Shown: positions 8,479 to 17,299, counted from the first letter of the stretch. The stretch: DNA of 57,071 bases from JAMOAW01 sp039908535 (GCA_039908535.1 JAMOAW010000003.1:1-57071); one strand, 5' to 3'. Made by a program: numbers and translations. Notes: a model not told the origin generated them from the letters alone.

Positions 8479-9246
8479 TCAATTTTTAATACGCCAACCC
8501 CGATGCAAAACTTGCACAGTCAATATAAAAAATACGCATAAAAACAACACTGAAATCCATAATGACCATAAAGGCCACCCCTGTGATACCCCCAGCAAGG
8601 CATAGCGAAACAGATCGACCAAATAAAAAACCGGATTGGCCAGCACCAATAATCGCCACCCCTCGGGCAACATAGTGATCGAAAAAAAAACCCCACCCAG
8701 ATAAACCAAGGGGGTCAATAAAAAATGACCCACCACCGAAATATCATCATAAGTACGGGCCAAAATGCCCATCAACACGCCTAGCAAACCAAAAATGGCC
8801 GCAATCAAACAGGCAGAAACGACCAACAACACAGGATGCGCTATCCCAAAAGGGACAAACAACCGGGACACCAATAAAGTCAATCCCCCTACCGCCACCC
8901 CACGAACCATTGAAGCCCCCATAAAAGCCAACGTCACCTGCAAAGCCGTCAACGGCAAAGCCAACAAATCGGCGGGGATCAACCCTAAATATTTCATTTG
9001 AATTAAAGAAGAGCTGGAATTTTGATAGGAGTGCTGCAACATCCCCATCGCCGTCAGCCCAGGAACCAAGAAAACCAAAAAAGAGATCCCGTCAATGATG
9101 CCAATGCGTTGTCCCAACGCCCCCCCAAAGATGGCGAAATAGAGCAACGCCGACACCAAAGGAGCCCCCAATGTCTGCACCCAAACTTTCAAAAAACGCC
9201 GACACTCCCGCCGAAACAAAGCCCAAGTTCCAGACCAATTTTTCAT
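8479..9246 (-). CDS. ABC-2 type transporter permease
   Basis: This 255-residue membrane protein has about six hydrophobic segments, as expected for ABC-2 permeases of the YadH/NodJ type. The N-terminal RRECRRFLKVWVQTL coupling segment and the central F.VPGLTAMGMLQ region are typical. It lies 2 bp after the ATPase gene, so the pair forms one exporter, assembled as a dimer of each subunit in the inner membrane. Substrate cannot be read from sequence; relatives export polysaccharides, lipids or drugs. Confidence 0.88.
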   Translation of the reverse strand: MKNWSGTWALFRRECRRFLKVWVQTLGAPLVSALLYFAIFGGALGQRIGIIDGISFLVFLVPGLTAMGMLQHSYQNSSSSLIQMKYLGLIPADLLALPLTALQVTLAFMGASMVRGVAVGGLTLLVSRLFVPFGIAHPVLLVVSACLIAAIFGLLGVLMGILARTYDDISVVGHFLLTPLVYLGGVFFSITMLPEGWRLLVLANPVFYLVDLFRYALLGVSQGWPLWSLWISVLFLCVFFILTVQVLHRGWRIKN

Positions 9247-9248
9247 AC

Positions 9249-10142
9249 CTACTCCGTCAATCGTAAAAAAACCTCCTCTAGGCTGGCCTCGGTAATCCGT
9301 ACATCTTCCAGTCGCTCACCCTCCTGGGAGAGCCACGCAAAAAGGGATGCCGACTGTTCCCAACAAAACTCACCGACAATGCGTTTGCCGTCCGAACTCC
9401 TTTGACACCCCTCAAATGGCAAACCCACCGAATCCTCCGTAACCACCACCTCAAAACGACGGGTGCCAAAACGACGCAATAACTGTTCGGTCCGATCACA
9501 TGCCACCACCGCCCCATCACGCAAAATCGCCACCCGCCCAGCCAACTGTTGCGCCTCTTCTAAATAATGAGTTGTCAATAAAATGGTTGTTCCCAAAGCG
9601 TGCAACTCCCGGATAAATGCCCAAAGGGCATGACGCAACGCCACATCTACTCCAGCGGTCGGTTCGTCCAAAATCAACAATTTAGGCCGATGTACCAAAG
9701 CTTTAGCAATAGAAAGCCGCCGTTTCATTCCCCCCGATAGCTGTCGTCCAGTACGCAACGCACACGCCTCCAAGCCCAATCGTTGCATAATGGTCGCGAT
9801 CCACTCCTGATTGTGGGCCAAGCCATAATAGCCCGAATGGTTTTGCAAAACCTCCAAAACAGTAAAAAATGGATCCAGGGCGACCTCCTGAGGGGTAAAT
9901 CCCAGCAACATTTTCGCCTCTTGTGGGTGACGATCTATACTGACACCAAATACCTCAACTGTACCGGCACTTTTACTCACCACCTGCGCAACAATGTTGA
10001 TCAAAGTGGATTTACCCGCACCATTTGGACCCAAAATGGCAAAAAACTCCCCAGAAGCAATCTCAAGATCCACTCCAGAAATGGCTTTCACCCCATTTTT
10101 ATACCGTTTTTCAAGCCCTTGAATCATTAACGCACTCGTCAT
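9249..10142 (-). CDS. ABC transporter ATP-binding protein
   Basis: I choose the ATG at 10142; an in-frame TTG two codons upstream is less likely. The 297-residue ATPase shows Walker A (GPNGAGKST), signature LSGGMKRRLSIAKAL, Walker B LLILDEPTAGVD and the switch histidine in TTHYLEEA. The C-terminal 80 residues form the extension usual for exporter ATPases partnered with ABC-2 permeases. It works with the permease encoded 2 bp downstream. Repeat copy 3 lies immediately upstream of its start, so any promoter must sit in or beyond the repeat. Confidence 0.92.
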   Translation of the reverse strand: MTSALMIQGLEKRYKNGVKAISGVDLEIASGEFFAILGPNGAGKSTLINIVAQVVSKSAGTVEVFGVSIDRHPQEAKMLLGFTPQEVALDPFFTVLEVLQNHSGYYGLAHNQEWIATIMQRLGLEACALRTGRQLSGGMKRRLSIAKALVHRPKLLILDEPTAGVDVALRHALWAFIRELHALGTTILLTTHYLEEAQQLAGRVAILRDGAVVACDRTEQLLRRFGTRRFEVVVTEDSVGLPFEGCQRSSDGKRIVGEFCWEQSASLFAWLSQEGERLEDVRITEASLEEVFLRLTE

Positions 10143-10160
10143 TGCCAATCACCATACCTA

Positions 10161-10306
10161 AACATGATGCCTTGCGGACAAAAAATTAACATCACCCCCC
10201 CCAGACCCCCTCTTTTTTTTAAGAATTAAAAAAAAAGGGTGGGGGGTATTGGGGGGCGGTTCTCCGCCCCCCAAGGTCTTAATTTATATTTTCCGATACA
10301 TAAATA
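10161..10306 (+). repeat. Cloverleaf repeat element, copy 3
   Basis: It runs from AAACATGATGCC to TTCCGATACATAAAT. Arm I is degenerate (the GGGGGAT half is lost), while the long A/T arm and the GGGGCGGTTCTCCGCCCC arm are intact. It lies between divergent genes, unlike most copies, which lie at gene 3' ends. Confidence 0.88.
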
Positions 10307-10346
10307 TTTTGATCCATTTAATAATGATGAGCTATGAAAAAAATAA

Positions 10347-10385
10347 CATTCCATTCCATTCCATTCCATTCCATTCCATTCCATT
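10347..10385 (+). repeat. CCATT pentanucleotide tract (about 8 units)
   Basis: CATT followed by seven perfect CCATT units. It is non-coding and ends about 75 bp upstream of a candidate -35 box for the gene at 10515. Pure short tandem repeats of this kind slip readily during replication. Confidence 0.97.
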
Positions 10386-10460
10386 CTCTGAAAACCCGTC
10401 TCTTTCGCATCAAAAATCTTTTGTGCCATGCTCTACAACAACTTGGCAATGCAGATCTGT

Positions 10461-10488
10461 TTGCGATACCATAATAAAAAGATATACC
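10461..10488 (+). promoter_or_regulatory. Candidate sigma-70 promoter for the gene at 10515
   Basis: TTGCGA (10461-10466) and TATACC (10483-10488) with a 16-bp spacer, 27 bp before the start codon. The match is moderate. Confidence 0.4.
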
Positions 10489-10514
10489 TATGACCTCTTT
10501 TGGGGAGAGAAAAA

Positions 10515-10949
10515 ATGGAACGATTTCATGAAAAATTTACGTTATTAAAGAAAAAACTCCAAACGGAGAGTGACCTTGGCGTTCCATTTGAATATTTTAT
10601 GTCCAACTTTGCTGAAAATATGGAGTTTATGCGTGGTTCAGTCATCACCCAACATAAATCCCTCACCAATATTATTCACACCATCGCCAAAGAACAATTT
10701 CACCAACAACTTAAAACAGAAAGCTGCCTACTCCAAAAAATGGCCAACGGTCCCAACCTAATCCACGGAGCCTGTCAAATCCCTGAAAGACTCGTTGTGC
10801 TTTTTTTTATCGAAGAGGTCAAAATGGGCATGGTGGCCATGATTCACTTTTCAGACCGAAGCATGGTCCACTATTACCGATTTACCGTCATCCAAACACC
10901 CAACGGTCAATTAACTTGGGTTCCAGGAGATCCAACCGTATTACATTAA
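10515..10949 (+). CDS. Conserved-looking hypothetical protein, 144 residues
   Basis: The ATG at 10515 follows GGGGAGAG at good spacing. Residues 1-75 are predicted helical and charged; residues about 80-144 look beta-rich (RLVVLFFIEEV.MGMVAMIHF then HYYRFTVIQTPNGQLTW). There is no signal peptide, membrane segment or motif that I recognise. It stands alone between repeat copy 3 with a CCATT tract upstream and the coiled-coil/cyclase pair downstream. Confidence 0.6.
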   Translation: MERFHEKFTLLKKKLQTESDLGVPFEYFMSNFAENMEFMRGSVITQHKSLTNIIHTIAKEQFHQQLKTESCLLQKMANGPNLIHGACQIPERLVVLFFIEEVKMGMVAMIHFSDRSMVHYYRFTVIQTPNGQLTWVPGDPTVLH

Positions 10950-11092
10950 AAAGAAATGTGAACAATGAATAAAAACCAATAAAATTTCTTTTCAGCCCGC
11001 TTGACGTATCCTATATTTTCATTCATAAAGAGCCTACATAATCATTTCTTCCAAAAATCCCGAACAAAATCGTTTACACAGGAGGAATGCCG

Positions 11093-11503
11093 ATGCCGGA
11101 TGGGAATGAAATCACGCAACTACAAGAGACCATTCGAATATTGCGCCAAGAACTCGACGGCTTAGTTTTAGAAAAAAATCAAGCCATTCAACTGGTCTAT
11201 TCTGACGTACAGGACGAACTTTCCCAACTGCATAACACCATCGGCAAATTACGCGAAAATCTCGAATCTTCCGAATCGACACGACAAAATATCATCCGAG
11301 ACATAAAAAACAACGCAGAAAATGAAATTATCCATCTTCGGCAAACCGTGACTGCTTTACGACATGCCCTCGAAAATCAACACATGGAATGTCAAAAAAA
11401 AATCTCTGAATTACAACAAAACGCCAAAACAGAGCATGACCATTTAATTTATTTAATGAATATCCTTAGAGAAAATTTGGAGCGTCAACATGGCCCTCAA
11501 TAA
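11093..11503 (+). CDS. Coiled-coil protein overlapping the cyclase gene
   Basis: I choose the second ATG (11093), 7 bp after AGGAGG, over the ATG at 11087, which is too close to it. The 136-residue product is almost entirely heptad coiled coil, with three similar segments: LQETIRILRQELDG, LHNTIGKLRENLES and LRQTVTALRHALEN. This suggests an internal repeat of about 35-40 residues. Its end overlaps the cyclase gene start by 14 bp, so translation is coupled. It may serve as a scaffold or partner for the cyclase, which itself depends on dimerisation. Not recognised as a named family. Confidence 0.75.
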   Translation: MPDGNEITQLQETIRILRQELDGLVLEKNQAIQLVYSDVQDELSQLHNTIGKLRENLESSESTRQNIIRDIKNNAENEIIHLRQTVTALRHALENQHMECQKKISELQQNAKTEHDHLIYLMNILRENLERQHGPQ

Positions 11504-13778
11504 CTATTTTCCCGATTCAACAAAAACCCTCTCCATAGAAGAACGCAAACAACTACAACAAATGGAAGTTCTTTTAAATATTTCCAGAGAGGTGGCAGCC
11601 CAGCAAACATTAGATGCGGTTTTAACCTCCATTGTCGAGGTGACCACCCAAGGAATCGGGACAGAACGCGGCTCTCTCTTTATCCACGACGAAGAGACGC
11701 ATGAACTCTATACCCGCGTCGCCCTGGGCAACAATCATCGCGAAATACGTATTCCCGACCACATCGGGGTCGCTGGACATGTTTTTACCAGTGGCAAGGG
11801 GGAGATCATCAACGATGCCTATGCCGACCCTCGTTTTGACCAAGAAGTGGACAAAGAGACCAATTTTATTACTCGCAATATGCTTTGTGTCCCAGTACGA
11901 ACCGTCACCAATCAAATCATCGGCATTTTGCAAATATTAAATAAAAAAGAAGGCCCTTTTACCCAAGAGGATCTCGACTTCCTGGAGGCGATGACCTCTC
12001 AAGTGGCCATTACCCTTAAAAGCACCAAAACCATGGAGGAGATGAAAAAATCCCGGGAAAAAGAGATGATCTTTTTGGATATCGTTTCCGATATCACCTC
12101 TGAACTCAACCTGGATGCCATGCTCAACAAGGTGATGAGCGAGGCGGCGATCATGTTACGCGCCGACCGCAGCACCCTTTTTCTCCATGATGAAAAAAAT
12201 AACGAACTCTTTTCCCGCGTGGCCATGGGCAATGCCATTGGCGAAATTCGCATACCAAATAATGTCGGTATCGCTGGAACGGTCTTTACCACCAATCAAA
12301 CCATCAATATTCCCTACGCCTATGCCGATCTCCGTTTTAACCCGGCCATGGACAAACAAACAGGCTATTTTACCCGCTCCATACTCTGTGTCCCAGTGAT
12401 TAACAAAAAAGGCCGGACCATCGGTGTCACCCAGGTACTGAACAAAAAAGGCGGCGTTTTTAACAAAGAGGATGAAATACGTTTACGGGCTTTTACCTCG
12501 CAAGTCTCCATAAGCCTTGAAAACGCCAAACTGTTCGAAGAGATGCAAAACATGAAAAATTATGCCGACAGCATGTTGGAAAGCATGACCAATGGCGTTC
12601 TTACACTAGATAATGAAGGAATTATTGTCACCTGCAATGCCTCTATTCAACGTATCTTGAAAACCCGTTCCCAAGACATCCTCAATCGCCCCATCAAAGA
12701 GGTTTTTTCTAATAAAAACGCCTGGGTACTCGACCGTATCCACAAAGTAGAACAATCGCTACAATCCGATATCACCATGGATGCCGAGCTGATCTTTCGA
12801 GAACACACCATATCGGTCAATTTGACGGTATTGCCCTTAATGAGCAGCGATAAACAAAAATTGGGCGATATGCTTCTGTTAGAAGATATCAGCAATGAAA
12901 AAAGAATGAAATCCACCATGTCGCGTTATATGGATCCAGCCCTGGCCGATCAACTGCTCAGTGGTGATGAAAATTTTCTTGGCGGTAAAAACATGTCGAT
13001 CACCATGTTGTTTTCTGATATCCGAGGCTTTACCTCCATCACCGAGGAGTTGGGTGCCCAAGGAACGGTGACCCTTTTAAATGAATATTTCACCATTATG
13101 GTGGAGTGTATTCAAAAAGAGGGGGGGATGTTGGATAAATTTATTGGCGATGCCATTATGGCCTCTTTTGGCTTGCCCATGCCCCATGACGACGACGAAG
13201 ATCGCGCCGTTCGGACCGCCATTGCCATGATTCGCTCTTTAAGAGAGTGGAATAAAGAGCGTGTGGCCCATGGCAAACGCCCTTTGGATATGGGCATTGG
13301 GCTAAATACGGGCATGGTGGTCTCTGGAAACATCGGTTCGCCAAAACGGATGGATTTTACCGTCATTGGCGATGGCGTCAATTTGGCGGCCCGTTTGGAA
13401 AGTGCTTGCAAGCAATATTCCGCCCGCATTTTAATCAGTGAATATACCTATCAAAAGCTGCGTGGAACCTACCGCATTCGTGAAGTTGACTTGGTGGTGG
13501 TAAAAGGCAAAAGCCAACCAGTGGCCATTTATGAAGTCTTGGATTACCATTCCACCGAAAGTTTCCCCAATCTCATGCCCGTATTAAACCATTTTAGCGC
13601 GGGCATTACGTTGTATCGCCAGCAAGAGTGGGACAAAAGCATCCAAGCCTTTCGGTCCGTTTTGGAATTGCATCCAGAAGATCATCTGGCCCAAATCTAT
13701 GTGGACCGTTGCAACCATATGAAAAACAATCCGCCAGGAGCCGAGTGGGATGGTATTTGGATCATGGCATCCAAATAA
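11490..13778 (+). CDS. GAF-GAF-PAS class III adenylate/guanylate cyclase
   Basis: This 762-residue cytoplasmic protein has two tandem GAF domains (about 25-178 and 195-352) that resemble each other closely (both contain GN..-EIRIP and YADPRF/YADLRF). A PAS-like domain (about 360-475) and a class III cyclase domain (about 498-690) follow, then a short TPR-like tail (about 700-750). The cyclase keeps both metal aspartates (FSDIRGFTSI and DKFIGDAIMASFG), and the lysine in LDKFIGD and FTVIGDGVNLAAR fit ATP specificity. It should make cAMP in response to small ligands bound by the GAF domains. It overlaps the coiled-coil gene upstream by 14 bp and converges on the next gene with only a 6-bp gap. 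Confidence 0.92.
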   Translation: MALNNYFPDSTKTLSIEERKQLQQMEVLLNISREVAAQQTLDAVLTSIVEVTTQGIGTERGSLFIHDEETHELYTRVALGNNHREIRIPDHIGVAGHVFTSGKGEIINDAYADPRFDQEVDKETNFITRNMLCVPVRTVTNQIIGILQILNKKEGPFTQEDLDFLEAMTSQVAITLKSTKTMEEMKKSREKEMIFLDIVSDITSELNLDAMLNKVMSEAAIMLRADRSTLFLHDEKNNELFSRVAMGNAIGEIRIPNNVGIAGTVFTTNQTINIPYAYADLRFNPAMDKQTGYFTRSILCVPVINKKGRTIGVTQVLNKKGGVFNKEDEIRLRAFTSQVSISLENAKLFEEMQNMKNYADSMLESMTNGVLTLDNEGIIVTCNASIQRILKTRSQDILNRPIKEVFSNKNAWVLDRIHKVEQSLQSDITMDAELIFREHTISVNLTVLPLMSSDKQKLGDMLLLEDISNEKRMKSTMSRYMDPALADQLLSGDENFLGGKNMSITMLFSDIRGFTSITEELGAQGTVTLLNEYFTIMVECIQKEGGMLDKFIGDAIMASFGLPMPHDDDEDRAVRTAIAMIRSLREWNKERVAHGKRPLDMGIGLNTGMVVSGNIGSPKRMDFTVIGDGVNLAARLESACKQYSARILISEYTYQKLRGTYRIREVDLVVVKGKSQPVAIYEVLDYHSTESFPNLMPVLNHFSAGITLYRQQEWDKSIQAFRSVLELHPEDHLAQIYVDRCNHMKNNPPGAEWDGIWIMASK

Positions 13779-13784
13779 AAAACA

Positions 13785-15533
13785 TCAGGTTGCACACCAT
13801 ATTTTCCACATCTCCTGCCAAGCCTGAACAAGATTCTTTGCGAATCGTTGGGTATCAAACAGAGGCGATAACAACACTTGCAAACGTAATCGCGCTCGTA
13901 ATGCCGCCAATTTTGGTAAATCATTGGCGAAAGAGACGGCTTTACCCACATAGTCGTCCCTATCCTGAGCGATCCAATCGGACAAACCGGCCGCACTCAA
14001 AATAGTCTCCCCCTGGTGGGATAAAAAACGGTCCCCTTTTTGAGTCAAAACGGGAACCCCCATCCAAAGTCCTTCAACGCTCGTGGTTCCACCTGGAAAT
14101 GGAAAGGGATCCAAGGCGAAATCCACCCGATGATAACTGGCTAAATACTCCTCACGCGATTGCGGCCCCTCCAAAATAAGACGCCCGGCGTCTATGTGCA
14201 GCTGCCGAAACTGCTCCACAACAATTTGACACATTCCGGGATCAGCTAAATTTTTACTCTTTAAAAACAAACGACTGTTTGGAACTTGCTCTAATATTTT
14301 GGCCCAACACGCCACCACGGATGGATTCATTTTAGTGGAATTATTAAAACAACCAAAGGTGACGAAACCATTGGTTAAAGCGGGTAACGGTGCCACAGAA
14401 ATGGCCACATTGGGCTGGGTAAAACAAAGATAACAGTCTGGCAAATGCCATATTTTTTCAACAAAATGTCCAGCCTCTTCCACAGGAAGATTGATGCGAT
14501 CGCCCAAAATATAATCGATAGCAGCCACCCCGGTTGTGGCAAAATAGGCCAACCAAGCCACCTGCACTGGGGCCGGTTTCCAAGCAAACATAGCCAATCG
14601 GGTGGTGTCGGTATGGCCAGAGAGATCCATTAAAATATCTATGCCATCGGAAAAAATCAGCTGGGCCAATTTTTCATCAGAAAAATCTCTGACCGCCTGC
14701 CAGTTGGGAATAAGCGATTTCAACCGTTGGGTAAGCGGGTCTTCTTGATAATTTATGGCATGGGCAAAATGGTTGTCATAAACAAACAATTCGACCTCAT
14801 TGGAATCTATGGCTCCGACGACCCCTTCCAAAAAATAGCCAACAGGATGACTAAATAAATCTTTAGAAACCATTCCCACCCGTAAACGACGCTGAATATG
14901 GGCCAAATTTGGGGTATGTTGAAATGGCTTGGCCCTGGCAGCCACAAGTTTTCCATATCTTTTGGCCTCAGCCAACATGACCTCTATGCTTTGATCACCA
15001 CGATAATTTTGTGTAAACAGTAGGTTATTCAAGGCTTCGAGATAATTTGGCCGGATAGATAAGGCGTTTTGATAACTTTGGGCCGCTTCATCTAAGCGAC
15101 CCAAATCTTTCAGGACATTGCCAAGGTTGTTCATGGCATCGACATAATCTGGCTTGATGGTCAAGGCCTTGCGAAAACAGAGCTCAGCCTGTTGCAATCG
15201 ATCCATTTTTTTTAAGGCAACCCCTAGATTATTAAGGGTCTCGACTTGCTCTGGCTGAAGGGTCAGAGCCTGCCCGAACAACGCCACAGCCTCTTGAAGG
15301 CGTTCCATTTGAAGGGCCATCACCCCCTTATTCGCCAAAACGGCGAAATAAAGCCCACTGGTGGCTGGAACTTGGTTATAACAGGCTTCGGCCTGGGCGA
15401 ATTCACCCCGTTGATGATGATAAACGCCTTTACTCCACCACGCATTGGCTTGATCTATAGAAGAGGGGGGGGGTATCACAGAAGTTCTAGAAGAAGGCTG
15501 GCAAGCAAAAGAACCCTTTTTCTGACGTTTCAT
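13785..15533 (-). CDS. TPR protein with SPINDLY/O-GlcNAc transferase-like catalytic domain
   Basis: This 582-residue protein has N-terminal TPR repeats (about 25-190, with ALQMERLQEAVALFGQAL, LNNLGVALKKMDRLQQAE, MNNLGNVLKDLGRLDEAA). The rest (about 215-575) is a glycosyltransferase family 41 domain: RVGMVSKDLFSHPVGYF, DILMDLSGHTD, VTFGCFNNSTKMNPSV, DFALDPFPFPGGTTS and a final GVPVLT segment. Family members transfer sugar, often GlcNAc, to Ser/Thr of proteins; bacterial ones modify surface proteins or flagellins. Substrates here are unknown. It is convergent with the cyclase gene with no visible terminator between them. Confidence 0.9.
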   Translation of the reverse strand: MKRQKKGSFACQPSSRTSVIPPPSSIDQANAWWSKGVYHHQRGEFAQAEACYNQVPATSGLYFAVLANKGVMALQMERLQEAVALFGQALTLQPEQVETLNNLGVALKKMDRLQQAELCFRKALTIKPDYVDAMNNLGNVLKDLGRLDEAAQSYQNALSIRPNYLEALNNLLFTQNYRGDQSIEVMLAEAKRYGKLVAARAKPFQHTPNLAHIQRRLRVGMVSKDLFSHPVGYFLEGVVGAIDSNEVELFVYDNHFAHAINYQEDPLTQRLKSLIPNWQAVRDFSDEKLAQLIFSDGIDILMDLSGHTDTTRLAMFAWKPAPVQVAWLAYFATTGVAAIDYILGDRINLPVEEAGHFVEKIWHLPDCYLCFTQPNVAISVAPLPALTNGFVTFGCFNNSTKMNPSVVACWAKILEQVPNSRLFLKSKNLADPGMCQIVVEQFRQLHIDAGRLILEGPQSREEYLASYHRVDFALDPFPFPGGTTSVEGLWMGVPVLTQKGDRFLSHQGETILSAAGLSDWIAQDRDDYVGKAVSFANDLPKLAALRARLRLQVLLSPLFDTQRFAKNLVQAWQEMWKIWCAT

Positions 15534-15572
15534 TGGGGTAAGTACCCTTGACGGAAGGCTTTAGAGAAAAAG

Positions 15573-15635
15573 TCCCAAAACAAAACCTTGGAGAGGTTAA
15601 TTCTCCCCAAGGTTTTGTTTTTTTTCAGATACATT
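15573..15635. terminator. Hairpin terminator, probably a shrunken cloverleaf repeat (copy 13)
   Basis: AAAACCTTGG.GA and TC.CCAAGGTTTT form a strong stem followed by eight T on the plus strand and A-rich sequence on the other. The sequence matches the outer stem of the cloverleaf element, and the flank CAGATACATTAAA matches its end (CCGATACATAAA). The three arms have been lost. It lies just beyond the cspA stop. Confidence 0.7.
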
Positions 15636-15665
15636 AAAATCCAGAAGCCGTATTCAGCCCACGAA

Positions 15666-15878
15666 TTACAAAATCTTGACGTTGTCCGCCTTATCGCCTT
15701 TATCGCCTTTGCTCACTTCGAACTCCACCTTTTGACCTTCAGCAAGGCTTTTAAAGCCATCCATCGCGATGGCACTATGATGAACAAAAACATCGCCTTT
15801 GCCATTATCACGCGCAATAAAGCCGAACCCTTTACTGTCATTGAACCATTTTACTTTTCCTGTTTCACTACTTGCCAT
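15666..15878 (-). CDS. cspA: Cold-shock domain protein (CspA family)
   Basis: This 70-residue protein is a single cold-shock OB-fold domain with RNP1 (KGFGFI) and RNP2 (VFVHHSAI), starting TGKVKWFNDSKGFGF. It binds single-stranded RNA and DNA and keeps mRNA unfolded. The linker region has an unusual KGDKGDKADN run. AGGAGCTG precedes the start. A gene-free leader of about 300 bp lies upstream, as is common for cold-shock mRNAs, although no specific fold can be assigned. Confidence 0.96.
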   Translation of the reverse strand: MASSETGKVKWFNDSKGFGFIARDNGKGDVFVHHSAIAMDGFKSLAEGQKVEFEVSKGDKGDKADNVKIL

Positions 15879-16182
15879 TTTAACAGCTCCTGAAAATGAG
15901 ATTTAGCAGCTCCAATCCTATAAAAAATTGGAAGTCTTTTTTACCAAAGATTCCATTTTAACCGTTTTTATCCAACGCGCCAAACAATTTTTTTATATAG
16001 CGATTATTTTATCAAAAAAAAGCTCCCCCATTTTGAAATTAAAGCAAATCCTCACCCCCTATATATCTTCTCCTATTTTGGCCATCTCATTGATAAAGAG
16101 ATGTTGTCGAAAAGCCTAAGGTCAGGACATCGCATCATCAAGACGCAAACAATGACCTGATTTATATCAAAAAATATGGTCA
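15879..16182. other. Gene-free stretch upstream of cspA
   Basis: AT-rich sequence that probably holds the cspA promoter and 5' leader on the minus strand. A short open frame on the plus strand here lacks a ribosome site and family features. I see no RNA gene or repeat before copy 4 begins at 16183. Confidence 0.5.
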
Positions 16183-16349
16183 GAACATAATGCCATTCGG
16201 GCAAAAAATTAAAATCAACGACAAAACCTTGGGGGATGAATCCCCCAAACCCCCTCTTTTTTTTTAAAAGTATTTTGGGGGCGGTTCTCCGCCCCTCAAT
16301 CCCCAGGGTTTTACTTTTGACTTTTTTGTTCCGAATGGGCATCATGTTC
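16183..16349 (+). repeat. Cloverleaf repeat element, copy 4 (rearranged, both ends of the same type)
   Basis: It starts GAACATAATGCC and ends GGGCATCATGTTC, so both ends are the ATGCCC type, inverted. The interior has arm I and a shortened arm III (GGGGCGGTTCTCCGCCCC). It ends 5 bp before the mature 5' end of RNase P RNA. Confidence 0.85.
16317..16345 (+). promoter_or_regulatory. Candidate rnpB promoter inside repeat copy 4
   Basis: TTGACT (16317-16322) and CATCAT (16340-16345) with a 17-bp spacer put a start site near 16352, next to the RNase P RNA 5' end at 16355. Matches are 5/6 and 4/6 to the sigma-70 consensus. In other copies these hexamers are 14 or 20 bp apart, so only this rearranged copy has promoter-like spacing. 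Confidence 0.45.
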
Positions 16350-16354
16350 TCATC

Positions 16355-16730
16355 GAAGCAGGTCGGGTGATCGCTGGCTCTTTTTTAGAGTTGGAGGAAA
16401 GTCCGGACTCCGTAGGGCAGAACGCCGGGTAACACCCGGCGGGGGCAACTCCAGGGAAAGTGCCACAGAAAAAAAACCGCCGGGCAGACTTATCTACCGG
16501 TAAGGGTGAAATGGTGCGGTAAGAGCGCACCGCGCGCTCTGGTAACAGAGGCGGTCAAGGTAAACCCCGTTCGGAGCAAGGCCAAATAGAGGGACATTAC
16601 GAACTGCCCGTTCAGTCCCTGGGTAGGCTGCTAGAGGGTACGGGTAACCGTACTCCCAGATGAATGGTCACCTCGCCCGCCATTTGGGAAAATGACGGGT
16701 CGACAAAATCCGGCTTACAGGCCTGCTTCG
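16355..16730 (+). ncRNA. rnpB: RNase P RNA, bacterial type A
   Basis: The 5' end GAAGCAGG pairs with CCTGCTTC at the 3' end to form helix P1. Conserved landmarks are in order: GGTCGGGTGATCGCTGG, GAGGAAAGTCCGGACTCC, AGGGCAG, the AGTGCCACAGAAA core, AGGGTGAAA, GGTAAACCCC, GAGCAAGGCCAAATAG and the late AAATCCGGCTTACAGGC. This RNA is the catalytic subunit that trims tRNA 5' ends. It is enclosed by repeat copies 4 and 5. Confidence 0.97.
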
Positions 16731-16754
16731 ATCCCCTCCTCATTGTTAGAAATC

Positions 16755-16848
16755 CCCCCCACCCTTTTTTTATTAAAAGAAAAAAGGGGTCTGGGGGATT
16801 GCCCCCAGGGTTTTTCTTTTGACTTTTTGCCCGCAGGGCATCATGTTC
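16755..16848 (-). repeat. Cloverleaf repeat element, copy 5 (truncated); probable rnpB terminator
   Basis: It contains the long A/T arm and arm I as CTGGGGG (16791-16797) and CCCCCAG (16802-16808), followed by GGTTTTTCTTTT, a good intrinsic terminator for rnpB. It ends GGGCATCATGTTC and overlaps the first bases of copy 6. The outer stem and GC arm on the rnpB side are lost. Confidence 0.8.
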
Positions 16849-17005
16849 ATGTATCGGAAAAATAAAAATCAAGACCTTGGGGGGCGGAGAACCGCCCCCC
16901 AATCCCCCCACCCTTCTTTTTTAATTTTTAAAAAAAAGAGGGGGTTTGGGGGATTCATCCCCCAAGGTTTTGTCTTTGACTTTTTGCCTGCAGGGCATCA
17001 TGTTC
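16846..17005 (-). repeat. Cloverleaf repeat element, copy 6 (complete)
   Basis: It runs from TTCATGTATCGGAAAA to GGGCATCATGTTC with all arms intact. It is one of the best-formed copies and sits in tandem with copy 5. An AT-rich, gene-free stretch (17006-17261) without other visible signals separates it from the mraZ promoter. Confidence 0.9.
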
Positions 17006-17261
17006 CTCTCCACCCCCCACCACACGCCATTATCTCCCCACTTCGCCCCACTTTGACCTCATATTGGCCCCTTCATCCCTTTTAAAAAATAAATTTTTAT
17101 AAAAATCAACTCATTTAAAATCACATAAAAATGCTATACATTAATTTACAATTCTCAATTCGAACAAAATATTTTTTATTTCCAATTATAAATCAAAAAA
17201 ATTTTCTATTAAATTACATCATGTTATAAAAATACGCCTATTTAACAATGGTATTTTAATC

Positions 17262-17292
17262 TTGACAATCCCACCTCTTTAAAGGATATACT
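17262..17292 (+). promoter_or_regulatory. mraZ (dcw cluster) promoter
   Basis: TTGACA at 17262-17267, a perfect -35. The -10 is either GATATA (17285, spacer 17) or TATACT (17287, spacer 19). The MraZ boxes start about 10 bp downstream, so bound MraZ would cover the start site. Confidence 0.75.
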
Positions 17293-17299
17293 CCCTCCC

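Noticed and set aside
15928..16119. 63-residue plus-strand frame upstream of cspA
   Set aside because: No ribosome site, biased AT-rich composition and no family features; better read as cspA leader DNA.
16819..17085. Small protein of 88 residues, with look-alikes at 40345-40545, 40829-41053 and 16073-16345
   Set aside because: All are translations of the cloverleaf repeat; similarity reflects the DNA repeat, and none has a ribosome site.
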